DNA from: Pseudonocardia cypriaca
GTDB lineage: Bacteria; Actinomycetota; Actinomycetes; Mycobacteriales; Pseudonocardiaceae
Length of the DNA stretch: 64,000 bases
Assembly (NCBI RefSeq): GCF_006717045.1
Contig: NZ_VFPH01000002.1
Location: 1,240,001-1,304,000 of the forward strand
Direction of reading: 5' to 3'
This document shows, one piece after another, positions 25,687 to 34,252 of the stretch (position 1 is its first letter; each line of letters starts with the position of its first letter). The notes under the pieces were generated by a model. That model made no database searches. It worked only from the letters and a program-made list of their open reading frames with translations, and was not told where the DNA came from. A program made the translations under genes and the position numbers.

Positions 25687-25763
25687 ATCAGGTCGGCAAA
25701 GAATCATTGTCCTGTGGTGCCGAATCCGTTCTCCGTGATCACCAGGACGTGACTGCTTTCGCT

Positions 25764-25779
25764 GCGTTCCGCGGAACGC
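25764..25779. repeat. 16-bp palindrome GCGTTCCGCGGAACGC, copy 2
   Basis: Identical to copies 1 and 3. It lies 70 bases upstream of the ATG of the DUF222/HNH gene, with no other gene between. Confidence 0.85.
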
Positions 25780-25849
25780 GTACAGCCCGGAATTGTCGGA
25801 CCCTCGTGCCATTCTGAACTCGAACATAGTCCGATCTCAGGGGGTTTCC

Positions 25850-27265
25850 ATGTCTGGCGCCGTCATTTCGCTGCCCACCCCGCTGCAGGCCATGACCACC
25901 CCCGCCCTGGAATCGGAACTACTCGGTCTGGCGGGCCACATCGCTGCTGCGGAGTGCCGGTTCCTGCAGTTGCTGGCCGAGTTCGATGAGCGGGGTGGCT
26001 GGTGTGGGGACGGGATCCGCTCGTGTGCGCATTGGCTGTCCTGGCGGGCCGGGATGAACCTGCGCACCGCCGTCGAGCACCTGCGGGTCGCGCACGCCCT
26101 GCAGCACCTGCCCGGCATCACCGAGGCGTTCGCCGCCGGCCGGGTGTCCTACTCGAAGGTTCGGGCGATCACCCGAGTCACCGGGTCCGATACCGCCACC
26201 CTGACCCGGATCGCCGCCGACATCGCCGCCGGCGCCTCGGAGTTGCGGCACACCGCGGTCGCGGACCCGCAGACCGCGGAACGGGTGCTGCTCGACGTGG
26301 CCCTGTCCGGCACCGCCAGCCACGTGGAGACCGTGGTGCGGGCCGTGCGGCGCCGCCACACCCCACCCGAAGACCTGGCTGCCCGCCGATCCCTGACCTG
26401 GCAGTGGGACGAGGACGGCTCCCTGATCCTGCGCGCCCGGCTCACCCCCGACGACGGGGCCACCCTCATCGCCGCCATCCAGGCCCTGGCACCGGTCTCT
26501 ACTCCGGTGCGCCATCCGGTCCCGCCCGCACCGCAGGACCTGGACCAGCAGGCCCGCGAACACGAACCCGGCCCAGCCGCCGACCGAGTGGCCGCCCGCC
26601 GGGCCGATGCCCTGCTCACCCTGGTCAACCGGAAGGGGGGAGGGAAGGAGGCCGGGCCGGTGGTCGAGCGCGGGCAGGCGCAGGTGATCGTGCACCTGGA
26701 CGCCACCACCGGTACCGCCCGCCTGAACGACGGTCCCGAGCTATCCGATGCCACCGCGCAGCGGCTTTCCTGCGACGCCCGCGTCCAAGTGCTGCTCAAC
26801 GATCGGGAGGGCAACCGGCTGTACCTGGGCCGCTCGCGGCGCCTGGCCACCCCGGCCCAGATCGCGGCGTTGACCGTGCGCGACGGGGCGGGCTGCCGGT
26901 TCCCCGGCTGCACCCACACCCACTACCTGCACGCCCACCACGTGCAGCACTGGCTGCACGGCGGCCGCACCGACGTCGACAACCTGGTCATGATCTGCAG
27001 CTTCCACCACCGCCTGATCCACGACCACGGCTACCACATCCGATGGACCTCCGACGGCTGGCAGTTCAGCCGCCCCGACACCACCCCCATCCCCACCATC
27101 GCACCACCGTTGACCGGCAACAGCGAAAGCCTGATCGAGATGCACACCCGCGCCCGGCTACGCATCACCCGCACAACCCTCACCCCCGACTGGTACGGCG
27201 AACGCCTCGACCCGCAGCCGATCCTGGACGCCCTGCTACCCCGCAGAATCACAACCGCGGCGTGA
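25850..27265 (+). CDS. DUF222 / HNH endonuclease protein (REP13E12 type)
   Basis: A 471-residue protein with an N-terminal DUF222 domain (residues 15-320; LAGHIAAAECRFLQLLAEFD, GDGIRSCAHWLSWRAGMN) and a C-terminal HNH nuclease: RDGAGCRFPGC, HAHHVQHWLHGG, DNLVMICSFHHRLIHDHGY. Both Cys and the HH/N/H residues are present, so the nuclease looks intact. The family is multicopy in actinobacteria and includes the mycobacterial REP13E12 proteins. The ATG at 25850 has an AGGGGG site; an upstream TTG frame is less likely. The gene is bracketed by identical 16-bp palindromes, 70 bases before the start and 12 bases after the stop, and lies between the arms of a 105-bp inverted repeat, which suggests mobility. 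Confidence 0.92.
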   Translation: MSGAVISLPTPLQAMTTPALESELLGLAGHIAAAECRFLQLLAEFDERGGWCGDGIRSCAHWLSWRAGMNLRTAVEHLRVAHALQHLPGITEAFAAGRVSYSKVRAITRVTGSDTATLTRIAADIAAGASELRHTAVADPQTAERVLLDVALSGTASHVETVVRAVRRRHTPPEDLAARRSLTWQWDEDGSLILRARLTPDDGATLIAAIQALAPVSTPVRHPVPPAPQDLDQQAREHEPGPAADRVAARRADALLTLVNRKGGGKEAGPVVERGQAQVIVHLDATTGTARLNDGPELSDATAQRLSCDARVQVLLNDREGNRLYLGRSRRLATPAQIAALTVRDGAGCRFPGCTHTHYLHAHHVQHWLHGGRTDVDNLVMICSFHHRLIHDHGYHIRWTSDGWQFSRPDTTPIPTIAPPLTGNSESLIEMHTRARLRITRTTLTPDWYGERLDPQPILDALLPRRITTAA

Positions 27266-27277
27266 GCAGCAGCCACT

Positions 27278-27293
27278 GCGTTCCGCGGAACGC
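27278..27293. repeat. 16-bp palindrome GCGTTCCGCGGAACGC, copy 3
   Basis: Identical to copies 1 and 2, starting 12 bases after the stop of the DUF222/HNH gene. As RNA it would fold to a six-base stem with a CGCG loop, so a terminator role for this copy is possible. Confidence 0.85.
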
Positions 27294-27360
27294 GGACAGC
27301 AGCCCGCGCTAGACGTGAGCGAGGCGCCGACTCAACCCAAGGCGAAACGGGACCACAGGA

Positions 27361-27465
27361 CAGTCCCCGCCCACCCGGCAGAGACGGACTCGTTCAGAAC
27401 AGCCGTGCCCCCGCGCCGGGGACGGCCGCCAAAGCAACCACGAAATTCGGTAGTGATGCCAACCC
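27361..27465 (-). repeat. 105-bp inverted repeat, right arm
   Basis: Reverse complement of the left arm at 23931-24035, 96 of 105 bases identical by hand count. The divergence points to an old duplication or to two insertions of one non-coding element. Confidence 0.85.
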
Positions 27466-27554
27466 AGCCACGGCGAGAACTGGCGAGGTCGACGCGGCCG
27501 AGGTGAATGCACCGGACGCCTGGGAGGTGGAGTGGCGGCGAGAACAGCAGGGGT

Positions 27555-27578
27555 GCCGGGAACGGCGCGCCAACCGCA
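27555..27578 (-). repeat. 24-bp block, right copy
   Basis: Exact reverse complement of 23823-23846. Spacing to the 105-bp arm is 89 bases here and 84 bases on the left, so both copies may be parts of one longer, partly decayed inverted repeat. Confidence 0.8.
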
Positions 27579-27599
27579 GCCGATATCCACGAAGCGGAA

Positions 27600-28133
27600 T
27601 CAGGTCTCGTAGGTCAGAACCACCACCCCAGATGCCAAAGCGCGCGTACCGACCAGCTTCATCCGCGTGTTGGTGCCTTCCCGCACCAGGGTGTCGTCGA
27701 TCGTGCCCACCCCGGCGAACCGCGGGTTGACCCACAGGTGCAGCACGTCGAGCAGGCCGTGCTGCAGCAGGGTGTGGGAGACGGAGCCGAATCCGTGGAT
27801 CAGGACGTCGCCCGGCTCGGACCTGAGCTTCTCCACCGTCCCGACGAGGTCGGTGATGATCGTGGTGTTCTCCCAGTCGGCCTTGTCCAGGGTGGTGGAG
27901 GCGACGTACTTCTGCATCTTGTTGAGCCGCTCGGCGGACGAGCCGTCCCGGCCTGGCCAGACGGCGGCGTACACCTCGTAGGTCGCGCGGCCCATCAGGA
28001 GGGCGTCCGCCTCGAGGAGCAGCTCTTCGTTGGCCCGGTCGTGCTCCTCGTCGGTGAAGTCGAAGTGCCAGGCCTGCATGTGGTTCATGACTCCGTCGAG
28101 GCTGACGAATGTCGAGTTGATGATCTTGCCCAT
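27600..28133 (-). CDS. Dihydrofolate-reductase-like protein (RibD C-terminal family)
   Basis: A 177-residue RibD_C-type reductase. It begins KIINSTFVSLDGVMNHMQAW, has LLEADALLMGRATYEVYAAVWPG near 45 and the cofactor segment PGDVLIHGFGSVSHTLLQHGLLD near 120, and ends LVGTRALASGVVVLTYE. These proteins bind NADPH; many are annotated as dihydrofolate reductases without proof. The start at 28133 is favoured by a GGAGG site seven bases upstream. It is divergent from a SARP regulator 94 bases away and is the likely target of that regulator. Its 3' end abuts the inverted-repeat island. Confidence 0.87.
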   Translation of the reverse strand: MGKIINSTFVSLDGVMNHMQAWHFDFTDEEHDRANEELLLEADALLMGRATYEVYAAVWPGRDGSSAERLNKMQKYVASTTLDKADWENTTIITDLVGTVEKLRSEPGDVLIHGFGSVSHTLLQHGLLDVLHLWVNPRFAGVGTIDDTLVREGTNTRMKLVGTRALASGVVVLTYET

Positions 28134-28180
28134 GGCTTGCCTCCGTGGTCGGTGGGTTGGGAGCACCGTGGCGGAGGGCG

Positions 28181-28199
28181 TTTACGGTTTGTTGACGGT
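28181..28199. promoter_or_regulatory. Direct repeat with 11-bp period, SARP-site candidate
   Basis: TTTACGGT at 28181 and TTGACGGT at 28192, seven of eight bases alike and exactly 11 bases apart, between the reductase (start 28133) and the SARP regulator (start 28228). SARP proteins bind short direct repeats spaced one helical turn. Confidence 0.45.
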
Positions 28200-28227
28200 C
28201 GGCTGCGGGGGCGCGTTATCGTGCCGC

Positions 28228-31200
28228 ATGCTCTTCGGGGTGCTGGGCCCCGTGGCGGTGTGGACAGCCGACGGTGAGCCCGTGCCCGTTCCGGGCCGGA
28301 AGGTCCGTGCGCTGCTAGCCGTCCTGCTCCTGCACGAGGGCCGTGCGGTGAGCGGAGCCCGGCTGGTCCACGACCTGTGGGGCGATGACCTGCCGGGCAA
28401 CCCGGCCGGCACGCTGTCGGCGAAGGCCAGCCAGCTGCGCAAGGCGCTGGAGGACGCGGAGCCCGGTGCCCGGCGGCTGGTCGTGTCGCCGCCGCCCGGC
28501 TACCGCCTGCGGATCGATGCGGGCGCCGTGGACGCCCACCGGTTCCGGACGCTCACCGCGCAGGCTCGCCGCACCCACGATCCGCGGGCCAGGGTCGCCC
28601 TGCTGTCCGATGCCTTGGCGCTGTGGCGGGGGCCGGCCTTTTCCGATTTCGCCGACGAGCCGTTCGTGGAGGTCGCCGCGGCCCGGCTGAACGAGGAGCG
28701 GCTGACGGCGCTGGAGGAGCAGGCCGAGGCGCGGCTGTCGTCGGGTGAGAGCGGGGAGCTGGTCGCCGAGCTCGCCGAGCTGGTGGCCGCCCACCCGCTG
28801 AGGGAGCGGTTGTGCGGTCTCCACATGCGCGCCCTGTACCTGTCCGGGCGCCAGCCGGAGGCGCTGGCCGGCTACGCGGCGCTGCGCGCCCGGCTGGCCG
28901 ACGAGCTGGGGCTCGACCCGGGCGACGACCTGGTCGCCCTGCACCGCGCGATCCTGACGCGCGATCCCTCGCTCGACGTCGCCGTCCTGCGAACCCGGCC
29001 GCGCAGCAACCTCCCCGCCCCGCTCACGGACCTGGTGGGTCGCGCCGACGACGTGAGCGGGATCCGCTCCGCGCTGGGGACGGCCCGGTTGGTCACGCTC
29101 ACCGGGCCGGGAGGGGTGGGGAAGACGCGCTTGGCGACGGAGGTCGCGCGCGGTCTGGTCGACGCCTTCGACGACGGCGCATGGTTCGCGGAGCTGGGCT
29201 CGCTTGCGCCGGGTTCGACCTCGGACGCAGCGGACGTGGTGATGGAGGCGCTCGGCGTGCGCGACGTGGTGGGCGAGGGGAAGCCCTCGTCAGAGCGGCT
29301 CGTGGACGCCTTGCGCACCAGGCGGCTGCTGCTGGTGCTCGACAACTGCGAGCACGTCGTCGACGGGGTCGCCGCGCTGGCCGGCCGGCTGCTGCGGGCG
29401 GCGCCGGACCTGCGGATACTCGCGACCAGCCGGGAGCCGCTCGGGCTGCAGGGCGAGGTCGTGCGGGGCGTCCCGCCGCTGGAGGTGCCCGAGGCCGTCC
29501 GGCTGTTCACGGCCAGGGCGTCCGCGGCGGGGTTCGTCCTCGACGCGAGCACCGCAGGCGCGGTGGAGGTGCTCTGCCGCCGGCTGGACGGGCTACCGCT
29601 GGCGTTGGAGCTGGCGGCCACCCGGGTCAGGGCGCTGGGCGTGCACGAGCTGGTCGCGCGGCTGGACGACCGGTTCCGGCTGCTGGCGGCCGGCCACCGC
29701 GACTCCCCCGCCCGCCAGCAGACGCTGCAGGCGGTGATCGGGTGGAGCTGGGAGCTGCTCACCGAGCCCGAGCGGATCGTCCTGCGGCGGCTGGCGGTCC
29801 ACGCCGACGGGTGCACGATCGAGGCGGCGGAACAGGTGGGCGCCGAGGACGGCATCGACGTGGCCTGCCTGCTCGCCCGCCTCGTCGACCGTTCCCTCGT
29901 GTCGGTCGTGCACCACGCCGACGGCCCGCGCTACCGGCTGCTGGAGTCGGTGGCCGCCTACTGCGCCGACCGTCTCACGGAGGCGGCCGAGACCGAGCGG
30001 ATCCGGGAGCGTCACGGCCGCTACTACACCTCGCTCGCCGAGCGCGCCGCGCCCGGGCTGTACGGACCGGACCAGCGCGAGTGGCTGCGCCGGCTGGACG
30101 CGGAGACGGCCAACCTGCGGAGCGCGCTCGACCGCGCCACGACGCACCGTGACGCGGAACGGGCGCTCCGGCTCGTCGTCGCCCTGACCTGGTACTGGTT
30201 CCTGCGCGGCAGGCTCGTCGAGGCGGCGCAGCGGCTCCGCGCGGCGACCGCGCTCGACGGGGAGGCGCCTGCGATGCTGCGGGCGAGGGCCGCAGCCTGG
30301 CAGGCCGGAGTCGGGTGCCTGCTGGGTGAGCGGCCCGACCCGGCTGCCGAACCGCTGTGGGAACAGCTCGACGACCCGGCCGAGCGGGGCAGGGCCGAGT
30401 GGTTCCTGGCGTACGCGGAGATCGACTTCGGGGACGTCTCGGCGGTCGAGAAACGACTCGAGCGAGCCTTGACCGCGTTCCACGAGGCCGGCGACGACTG
30501 GGGCGTCGCAGCGGCGCTCAGCACCCGTGCGCGACTCGGGTATCTCGTGGACGACCTGGACGCGGTCCAGCGTGACGCCGGGCGGAGCGCCGCGCTGTTC
30601 CGCGAGCTCGGCGACCGCTGGGGACTCGCGCAGGCGACGACGCGGCTCGGCGGCCGGGCGGAGGCGCTCGGCGACCACGCCGAGGCGTCCCGGTTGGAGC
30701 ACGAAGGGCTGCGGATGGCCGAGGAGCTCGGTCTGTGGTCCGAGGTCTCGGTCGGGTTGGGGTCGCTGGCGTGGATCGCCGTGCAGCAGCGCGACCACCG
30801 GCGGGCGTGCGATCTCGCCCACGAGGCCCGCCGCCTGGCCCGCGAGCAGGGATACCGGGTGGGCGAGATCTTCGCGGAGCTGTGTCTCGGGTTCGCCAGC
30901 CGCAGGCGGGGCGACCTCGACCGCGCGGAGCGCTACCTGACCGGGCTCGTACGCGCGGCCGAGCCGCGCCAGGAGGGCGAGCCACCGCCGCTGTACCTGC
31001 CGCTCGTGCTGACCGAGCTCGGCTTCCTCGCCGAGCAACGCGGTGATCGGGCCGAGGCCAGGCGGCTGCACCTCGAAGGCTTCACCACCGCACGGGCCAG
31101 GGGTGAACGACGCATGGTCGCGCTCGCGCTGGAAGGGCTGGCGGGGGCGGTCGGCTCCGCGGGTCAGCACCGGGCAGCGGCGCGGCTGCTCGGTGTCGCC

Positions 31201-31368
31201 GACACCATCCGGCGGTCGGTCTCCGTGCCGGCGGCTCCGTCCGAACGCGCCGAGATCGACCGGATCGCCGCGCCGGCCCGGCTCGCGTTGGGCGAGCCGG
31301 GCTTCACCGCCGCCTTCGAGCACGGGGCGACGCTGAGCCCGGAGGACGCGCTGGCCCGCATCGCCTGA
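28228..31368 (+). CDS. SARP/AfsR-type regulator with NB-ARC ATPase and TPR
   Basis: A 1046-residue AfsR-like regulator. The winged helix (FGVLGPVAVWTADGEPVPVPG; residues 1-95) and BTAD (98-245) are followed by a STAND ATPase with Walker A LTGPGGVGKTRLATE near 292 and LLLVLDNCEHVVDG near 371, a winged helix after the ATPase (VIGWSWELLTEPERIVLRRL), and C-terminal TPR-like repeats (LFRELGDRWGLAQATTRLGG, LRMAEELGLWSEVSVGLGSL). It is colinear with the regulator at 41105-44230. It is divergent from the RibD-like reductase. SARPs usually activate antibiotic or metabolite genes, but no biosynthetic cluster is visible here. Confidence 0.92.
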   Translation: MLFGVLGPVAVWTADGEPVPVPGRKVRALLAVLLLHEGRAVSGARLVHDLWGDDLPGNPAGTLSAKASQLRKALEDAEPGARRLVVSPPPGYRLRIDAGAVDAHRFRTLTAQARRTHDPRARVALLSDALALWRGPAFSDFADEPFVEVAAARLNEERLTALEEQAEARLSSGESGELVAELAELVAAHPLRERLCGLHMRALYLSGRQPEALAGYAALRARLADELGLDPGDDLVALHRAILTRDPSLDVAVLRTRPRSNLPAPLTDLVGRADDVSGIRSALGTARLVTLTGPGGVGKTRLATEVARGLVDAFDDGAWFAELGSLAPGSTSDAADVVMEALGVRDVVGEGKPSSERLVDALRTRRLLLVLDNCEHVVDGVAALAGRLLRAAPDLRILATSREPLGLQGEVVRGVPPLEVPEAVRLFTARASAAGFVLDASTAGAVEVLCRRLDGLPLALELAATRVRALGVHELVARLDDRFRLLAAGHRDSPARQQTLQAVIGWSWELLTEPERIVLRRLAVHADGCTIEAAEQVGAEDGIDVACLLARLVDRSLVSVVHHADGPRYRLLESVAAYCADRLTEAAETERIRERHGRYYTSLAERAAPGLYGPDQREWLRRLDAETANLRSALDRATTHRDAERALRLVVALTWYWFLRGRLVEAAQRLRAATALDGEAPAMLRARAAAWQAGVGCLLGERPDPAAEPLWEQLDDPAERGRAEWFLAYAEIDFGDVSAVEKRLERALTAFHEAGDDWGVAAALSTRARLGYLVDDLDAVQRDAGRSAALFRELGDRWGLAQATTRLGGRAEALGDHAEASRLEHEGLRMAEELGLWSEVSVGLGSLAWIAVQQRDHRRACDLAHEARRLAREQGYRVGEIFAELCLGFASRRRGDLDRAERYLTGLVRAAEPRQEGEPPPLYLPLVLTELGFLAEQRGDRAEARRLHLEGFTTARARGERRMVALALEGLAGAVGSAGQHRAAARLLGVADTIRRSVSVPAAPSERAEIDRIAAPARLALGEPGFTAAFEHGATLSPEDALARIA

Positions 31369-31374
31369 CGCGGC

Positions 31375-32229
31375 TCACGGCTCCGGCGCCTCCTTCACCC
31401 GCGCTACGAGCTGCGTCGGGTTCACGTACCGCAGCGCGATCACCAGCAGCACCAGCATCGTGGACGTGTAGATCACGGCCATCGCGTCGACCGACTGCTG
31501 CGCCCTGATCCCGGCCGCCGACATCGAGTAGTACAGCGCCACGACGAGGGTCTGGGAGTCCGGACCCGCCGTCAGGAACGTCAGCTCGAACATCCCGACG
31601 GTCCGGACCAGCACCAGGATCGACGCGGCCAGGATGCCCGGCACCAGCAGCGGGCCGAGCACGCGCAGGAAGAGCGCCCGCATCCCCGCCCCGCACATCC
31701 GGGCGGCGGACTCGATGCTCGGGTTGATCTGCTCGATGAACGGGGTCATCGTGAGGATCACGAACGGCACCGACGGCACCAGGTTCGCCAGCACCACGCC
31801 GGACATGTTGCCGGCGAAGCCGTACTTGTAGAGCACGGTGGCGAGCGGGATGCCGTAGGTGATCGGCGGCATGAGGATCGGCAGCAGGAACGCGAAGTAC
31901 ACGAGGTTCTTGCCGGGGAAGGTGCGGCGGGCCAGCACGTACGAGGCCGGCACGCCGATCAGCACCGAGATCAGCACCACGAGCAGCGACACCTGCAGGG
32001 TGACGCTGACGACGTCGAACAGGCCGAAGCTGCGCCATGCGTCGGCGTACCAGTGCGTGGTGAACCCCTCGGGCAGCCAGGTGCCGAACCACTGCGTGCC
32101 GAACGAGCTGACGAGCACCGACCCGACGACCCCGGCCAGGTTGACCAGGAAGAACGCCACGACGCCCCACACGAGCCACGCCGCGGGGCTCGCGACGATC
32201 CGGCGCCGCTCGGGAACGACGGCGGCCAT
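31375..32229 (-). CDS. ABC transporter permease 2 (PotC/FbpB-like)
   Basis: A 284-residue inner-membrane permease with about six segments. The cytoplasmic EAA loop reads ESAARMCGAGMRALFLRVLGP near 180. It has the BPD_transp_1 layout of the polyamine/iron/phosphonate group. The ATG at 32229 overlaps the stop of permease 1 by one base (TGATG); the longer open frame upstream overlaps that gene and is not real. It ends the lacI-binding protein-ATPase-permease operon. The stop lies six bases from that of the convergent SARP gene. Confidence 0.9.
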   Translation of the reverse strand: MAAVVPERRRIVASPAAWLVWGVVAFFLVNLAGVVGSVLVSSFGTQWFGTWLPEGFTTHWYADAWRSFGLFDVVSVTLQVSLLVVLISVLIGVPASYVLARRTFPGKNLVYFAFLLPILMPPITYGIPLATVLYKYGFAGNMSGVVLANLVPSVPFVILTMTPFIEQINPSIESAARMCGAGMRALFLRVLGPLLVPGILAASILVLVRTVGMFELTFLTAGPDSQTLVVALYYSMSAAGIRAQQSVDAMAVIYTSTMLVLLVIALRYVNPTQLVARVKEAPEP

Positions 32230-33128
32230 CAGCCCTTGCCTCCCGTCGTGCCGGTGTAGAGCCGCGACCGCCACAGCAGCACCAGTGCGATGACGATCAG
32301 CTCGACCGCGCCCATCACCATCGCGATCGCCGAGGCCAGCGAGTAGTCGTACTGCTCGTACGCGGCCTGGTAGGCGGCGAGCGCCAGCACGCGGGTCTCC
32401 CCCGCCGGGTTGCCGACCAGCACCGCCGATGGGAACACGCTGAACGCGAGCACGAACGCCAGGCAGAAAGTGGTGGCGAGCCCCGGCGCGAGCAGCGGGA
32501 GCGTGATGTGGCGGAAGCGGGCCTTCCAGTCGGCGCCCAGCGTGGCGGCGGCCCGTTCGAGGGTGGGGTCGATGCCGGACAGGTAGGACAGGATCAGCAG
32601 GAACGCGAACGGGAACCCGGTGATCACCAGGGAGAAGAACACGCCCCAGTAGTTGCCGACCAGCCGCACCGGCTCGTCCACCCCGAACGCGGAGAGGACC
32701 TTGTTGAACCACCCCGCCGGGCCGAGGAAGTTGAGCAGGCCCTGCGCCGTGAGCACGGTGCCGAGCGTGATCGGCACGACCAGCACGGTGGTGAGCAGCC
32801 GCTTGCCGCGGAAGCTGCCGCGCATCCGGTACGCGATCGGCACCGACGCCAGCACGTTGAGCAGTGCGGCCGGCAGCGCGAGGCCGAGGGTGATCCAGAT
32901 GGTGCCCCGCTGGTACGGGTCGGCGAAGAACGCGGCGTAGCTGGCGAGCGGCCCGCCTTCCTTCGGCGCGAACGACAGCTGCAGCCCGTAGAAGAACGGG
33001 TAGAGGAACAGCAGCACGACGAACAGCACGGCGGGAGCGAGCAGCAGCAACTGCCGGTCCACGCCACGCTCGGCCAGCCGGTGGCGCAGCGCGGGCGCCT
33101 GCGCCTGCCGCTCCAGGGTGGCGGTCAC
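32229..33128 (-). CDS. ABC transporter permease 1 (PotB-like)
   Basis: A 299-residue permease with six likely membrane segments (first LLLLAPAVLFVVLLFLYPFF). Its EAA loop is ERAAATLGADWKARFRHITLP near 215. The GTG start lies in a GTGA overlap with the ATPase gene. It should pair with permease 2 to form the channel of an importer of the polyamine/iron/2-aminoethylphosphonate superfamily. Confidence 0.9.
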   Translation of the reverse strand: MTATLERQAQAPALRHRLAERGVDRQLLLLAPAVLFVVLLFLYPFFYGLQLSFAPKEGGPLASYAAFFADPYQRGTIWITLGLALPAALLNVLASVPIAYRMRGSFRGKRLLTTVLVVPITLGTVLTAQGLLNFLGPAGWFNKVLSAFGVDEPVRLVGNYWGVFFSLVITGFPFAFLLILSYLSGIDPTLERAAATLGADWKARFRHITLPLLAPGLATTFCLAFVLAFSVFPSAVLVGNPAGETRVLALAAYQAAYEQYDYSLASAIAMVMGAVELIVIALVLLWRSRLYTGTTGGKG

Positions 33129-34252
33129 GACGGCACCGCCTCGGCCTCGGCGCCCACCTCGGCGAGCGGTGCGGGGGCCTGCTCACCGGGGGCGAGCGGG
33201 TAGACCAGCAGCCGCTGCGGATCGATCGCGAGGGCCACCCGGTCGCCGGGTGCGAGCCGCTGGTCGGTGCGCAGGTGCAGGGCGCGCCCGGCTCCGGTGC
33301 GGACCTCCACGGCGAGCTCCCGGCCCTGGTACTCGACCACCTCGACGTCGACGACGAGGTCGTTGTCCCGGTCCGTGGCGACCACGCGCACGTCGTCCGG
33401 GCGCACGGCGGCGACGACGCGCGAGCCGGCCGCGACCGTCCCGACCGCGGTGCCGGTGAGGCGCATCCCCTCCCCCTCGACCACGACGTCACCGCCGGAC
33501 ACCTGCGCCGCCGTGAGCTCGAAGAGGTTGCGGAAGCCCATGAAGTCGGCCACGTGCCAGTTGACCGGGCGGGTGTGCAGCTCCTCGGGAGTGCCGACCT
33601 GCTGCACGCGGCCCGCCCGCAGCACGACGAGGCGGTCGGCCAGCGACAGCGCCTCCTCCTGGTCGTGCGTGACGTAGACGGTCGTGAGCCCGAGCGACTG
33701 GTGCAGCCTGCGGATCTCGGTGCGCATCTCCAGCCGCAGCTTGGCGTCGAGGTTGGACAGCGGCTCGTCCATGAGCACGAGCGAGGGCTCCAGCACGACG
33801 GCGCGGGCGATCGCGACGCGCTGCTGCTGCCCGCCCGACAGCTGGCCGGGCAGCTTCGAGGCGTGCTCCTCGAGCTGGACGAGGCGGATGGCCTCCTCGG
33901 TGCGCCGCGCGACCTCCGCCCGCGGCAGCCGGCGCATCTGCAGCCCGAAGGCGACGTTGCGGCGCACCGACATGTGCGGGAAGAGGGCGTAGCTCTGGAA
34001 CACCATGCCGAACCCGCGCTTCTCCGGCGGCAGCACGTCGATCCGCTTCTCGTCCTGCCAGATGCTGCCGGACGTCAGCGGCAGCAGGCCTGCGAGGCAG
34101 TTCAGCGCCGTCGACTTGCCGCACCCCGACGGCCCGAGCAGGGCGATGAACTCGCCCGCCCGGATCGTGAGGTCGAGGTCGGCCAGCGCGTCCTTGCCGG
34201 AGAACCGGCGCCCGACGCCGTCGAGGCGAAGCTCCCGGAAGTCCCCTGTCAC
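33125..34252 (-). CDS. ABC transporter ATP-binding protein (PotA/FbpC-like)
   Basis: A 375-residue ATPase. Walker A is GPSGCGKSTALNCLAGLLP near 40, the Q loop FGMVFQSYALFPHMSV near 80, the signature LSGGQQQRVAIARA near 138, Walker B LVLMDEPLSNLDAKLR near 155, and the His switch VTHDQEE. A C-terminal TOBE domain (VAAVRPDDVRVV) follows. This is the MalK/PotA class. The GTG start overlaps the binding-protein stop (GTGA). It powers the two permeases downstream. Confidence 0.93.
   Translation of the reverse strand: MTGDFRELRLDGVGRRFSGKDALADLDLTIRAGEFIALLGPSGCGKSTALNCLAGLLPLTSGSIWQDEKRIDVLPPEKRGFGMVFQSYALFPHMSVRRNVAFGLQMRRLPRAEVARRTEEAIRLVQLEEHASKLPGQLSGGQQQRVAIARAVVLEPSLVLMDEPLSNLDAKLRLEMRTEIRRLHQSLGLTTVYVTHDQEEALSLADRLVVLRAGRVQQVGTPEELHTRPVNWHVADFMGFRNLFELTAAQVSGGDVVVEGEGMRLTGTAVGTVAAGSRVVAAVRPDDVRVVATDRDNDLVVDVEVVEYQGRELAVEVRTGAGRALHLRTDQRLAPGDRVALAIDPQRLLVYPLAPGEQAPAPLAEVGAEAEAVPS

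Larger units (their letters stand above)
27266..27599. other. Intergenic, right border of island
   Basis: 334 bases between the HNH gene and the RibD-like reductase. It holds palindrome copy 3, the right arm of the 105-bp inverted repeat and the right copy of the 24-bp block, all annotated separately. No coding sequence is supported on either strand. Confidence 0.7.
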
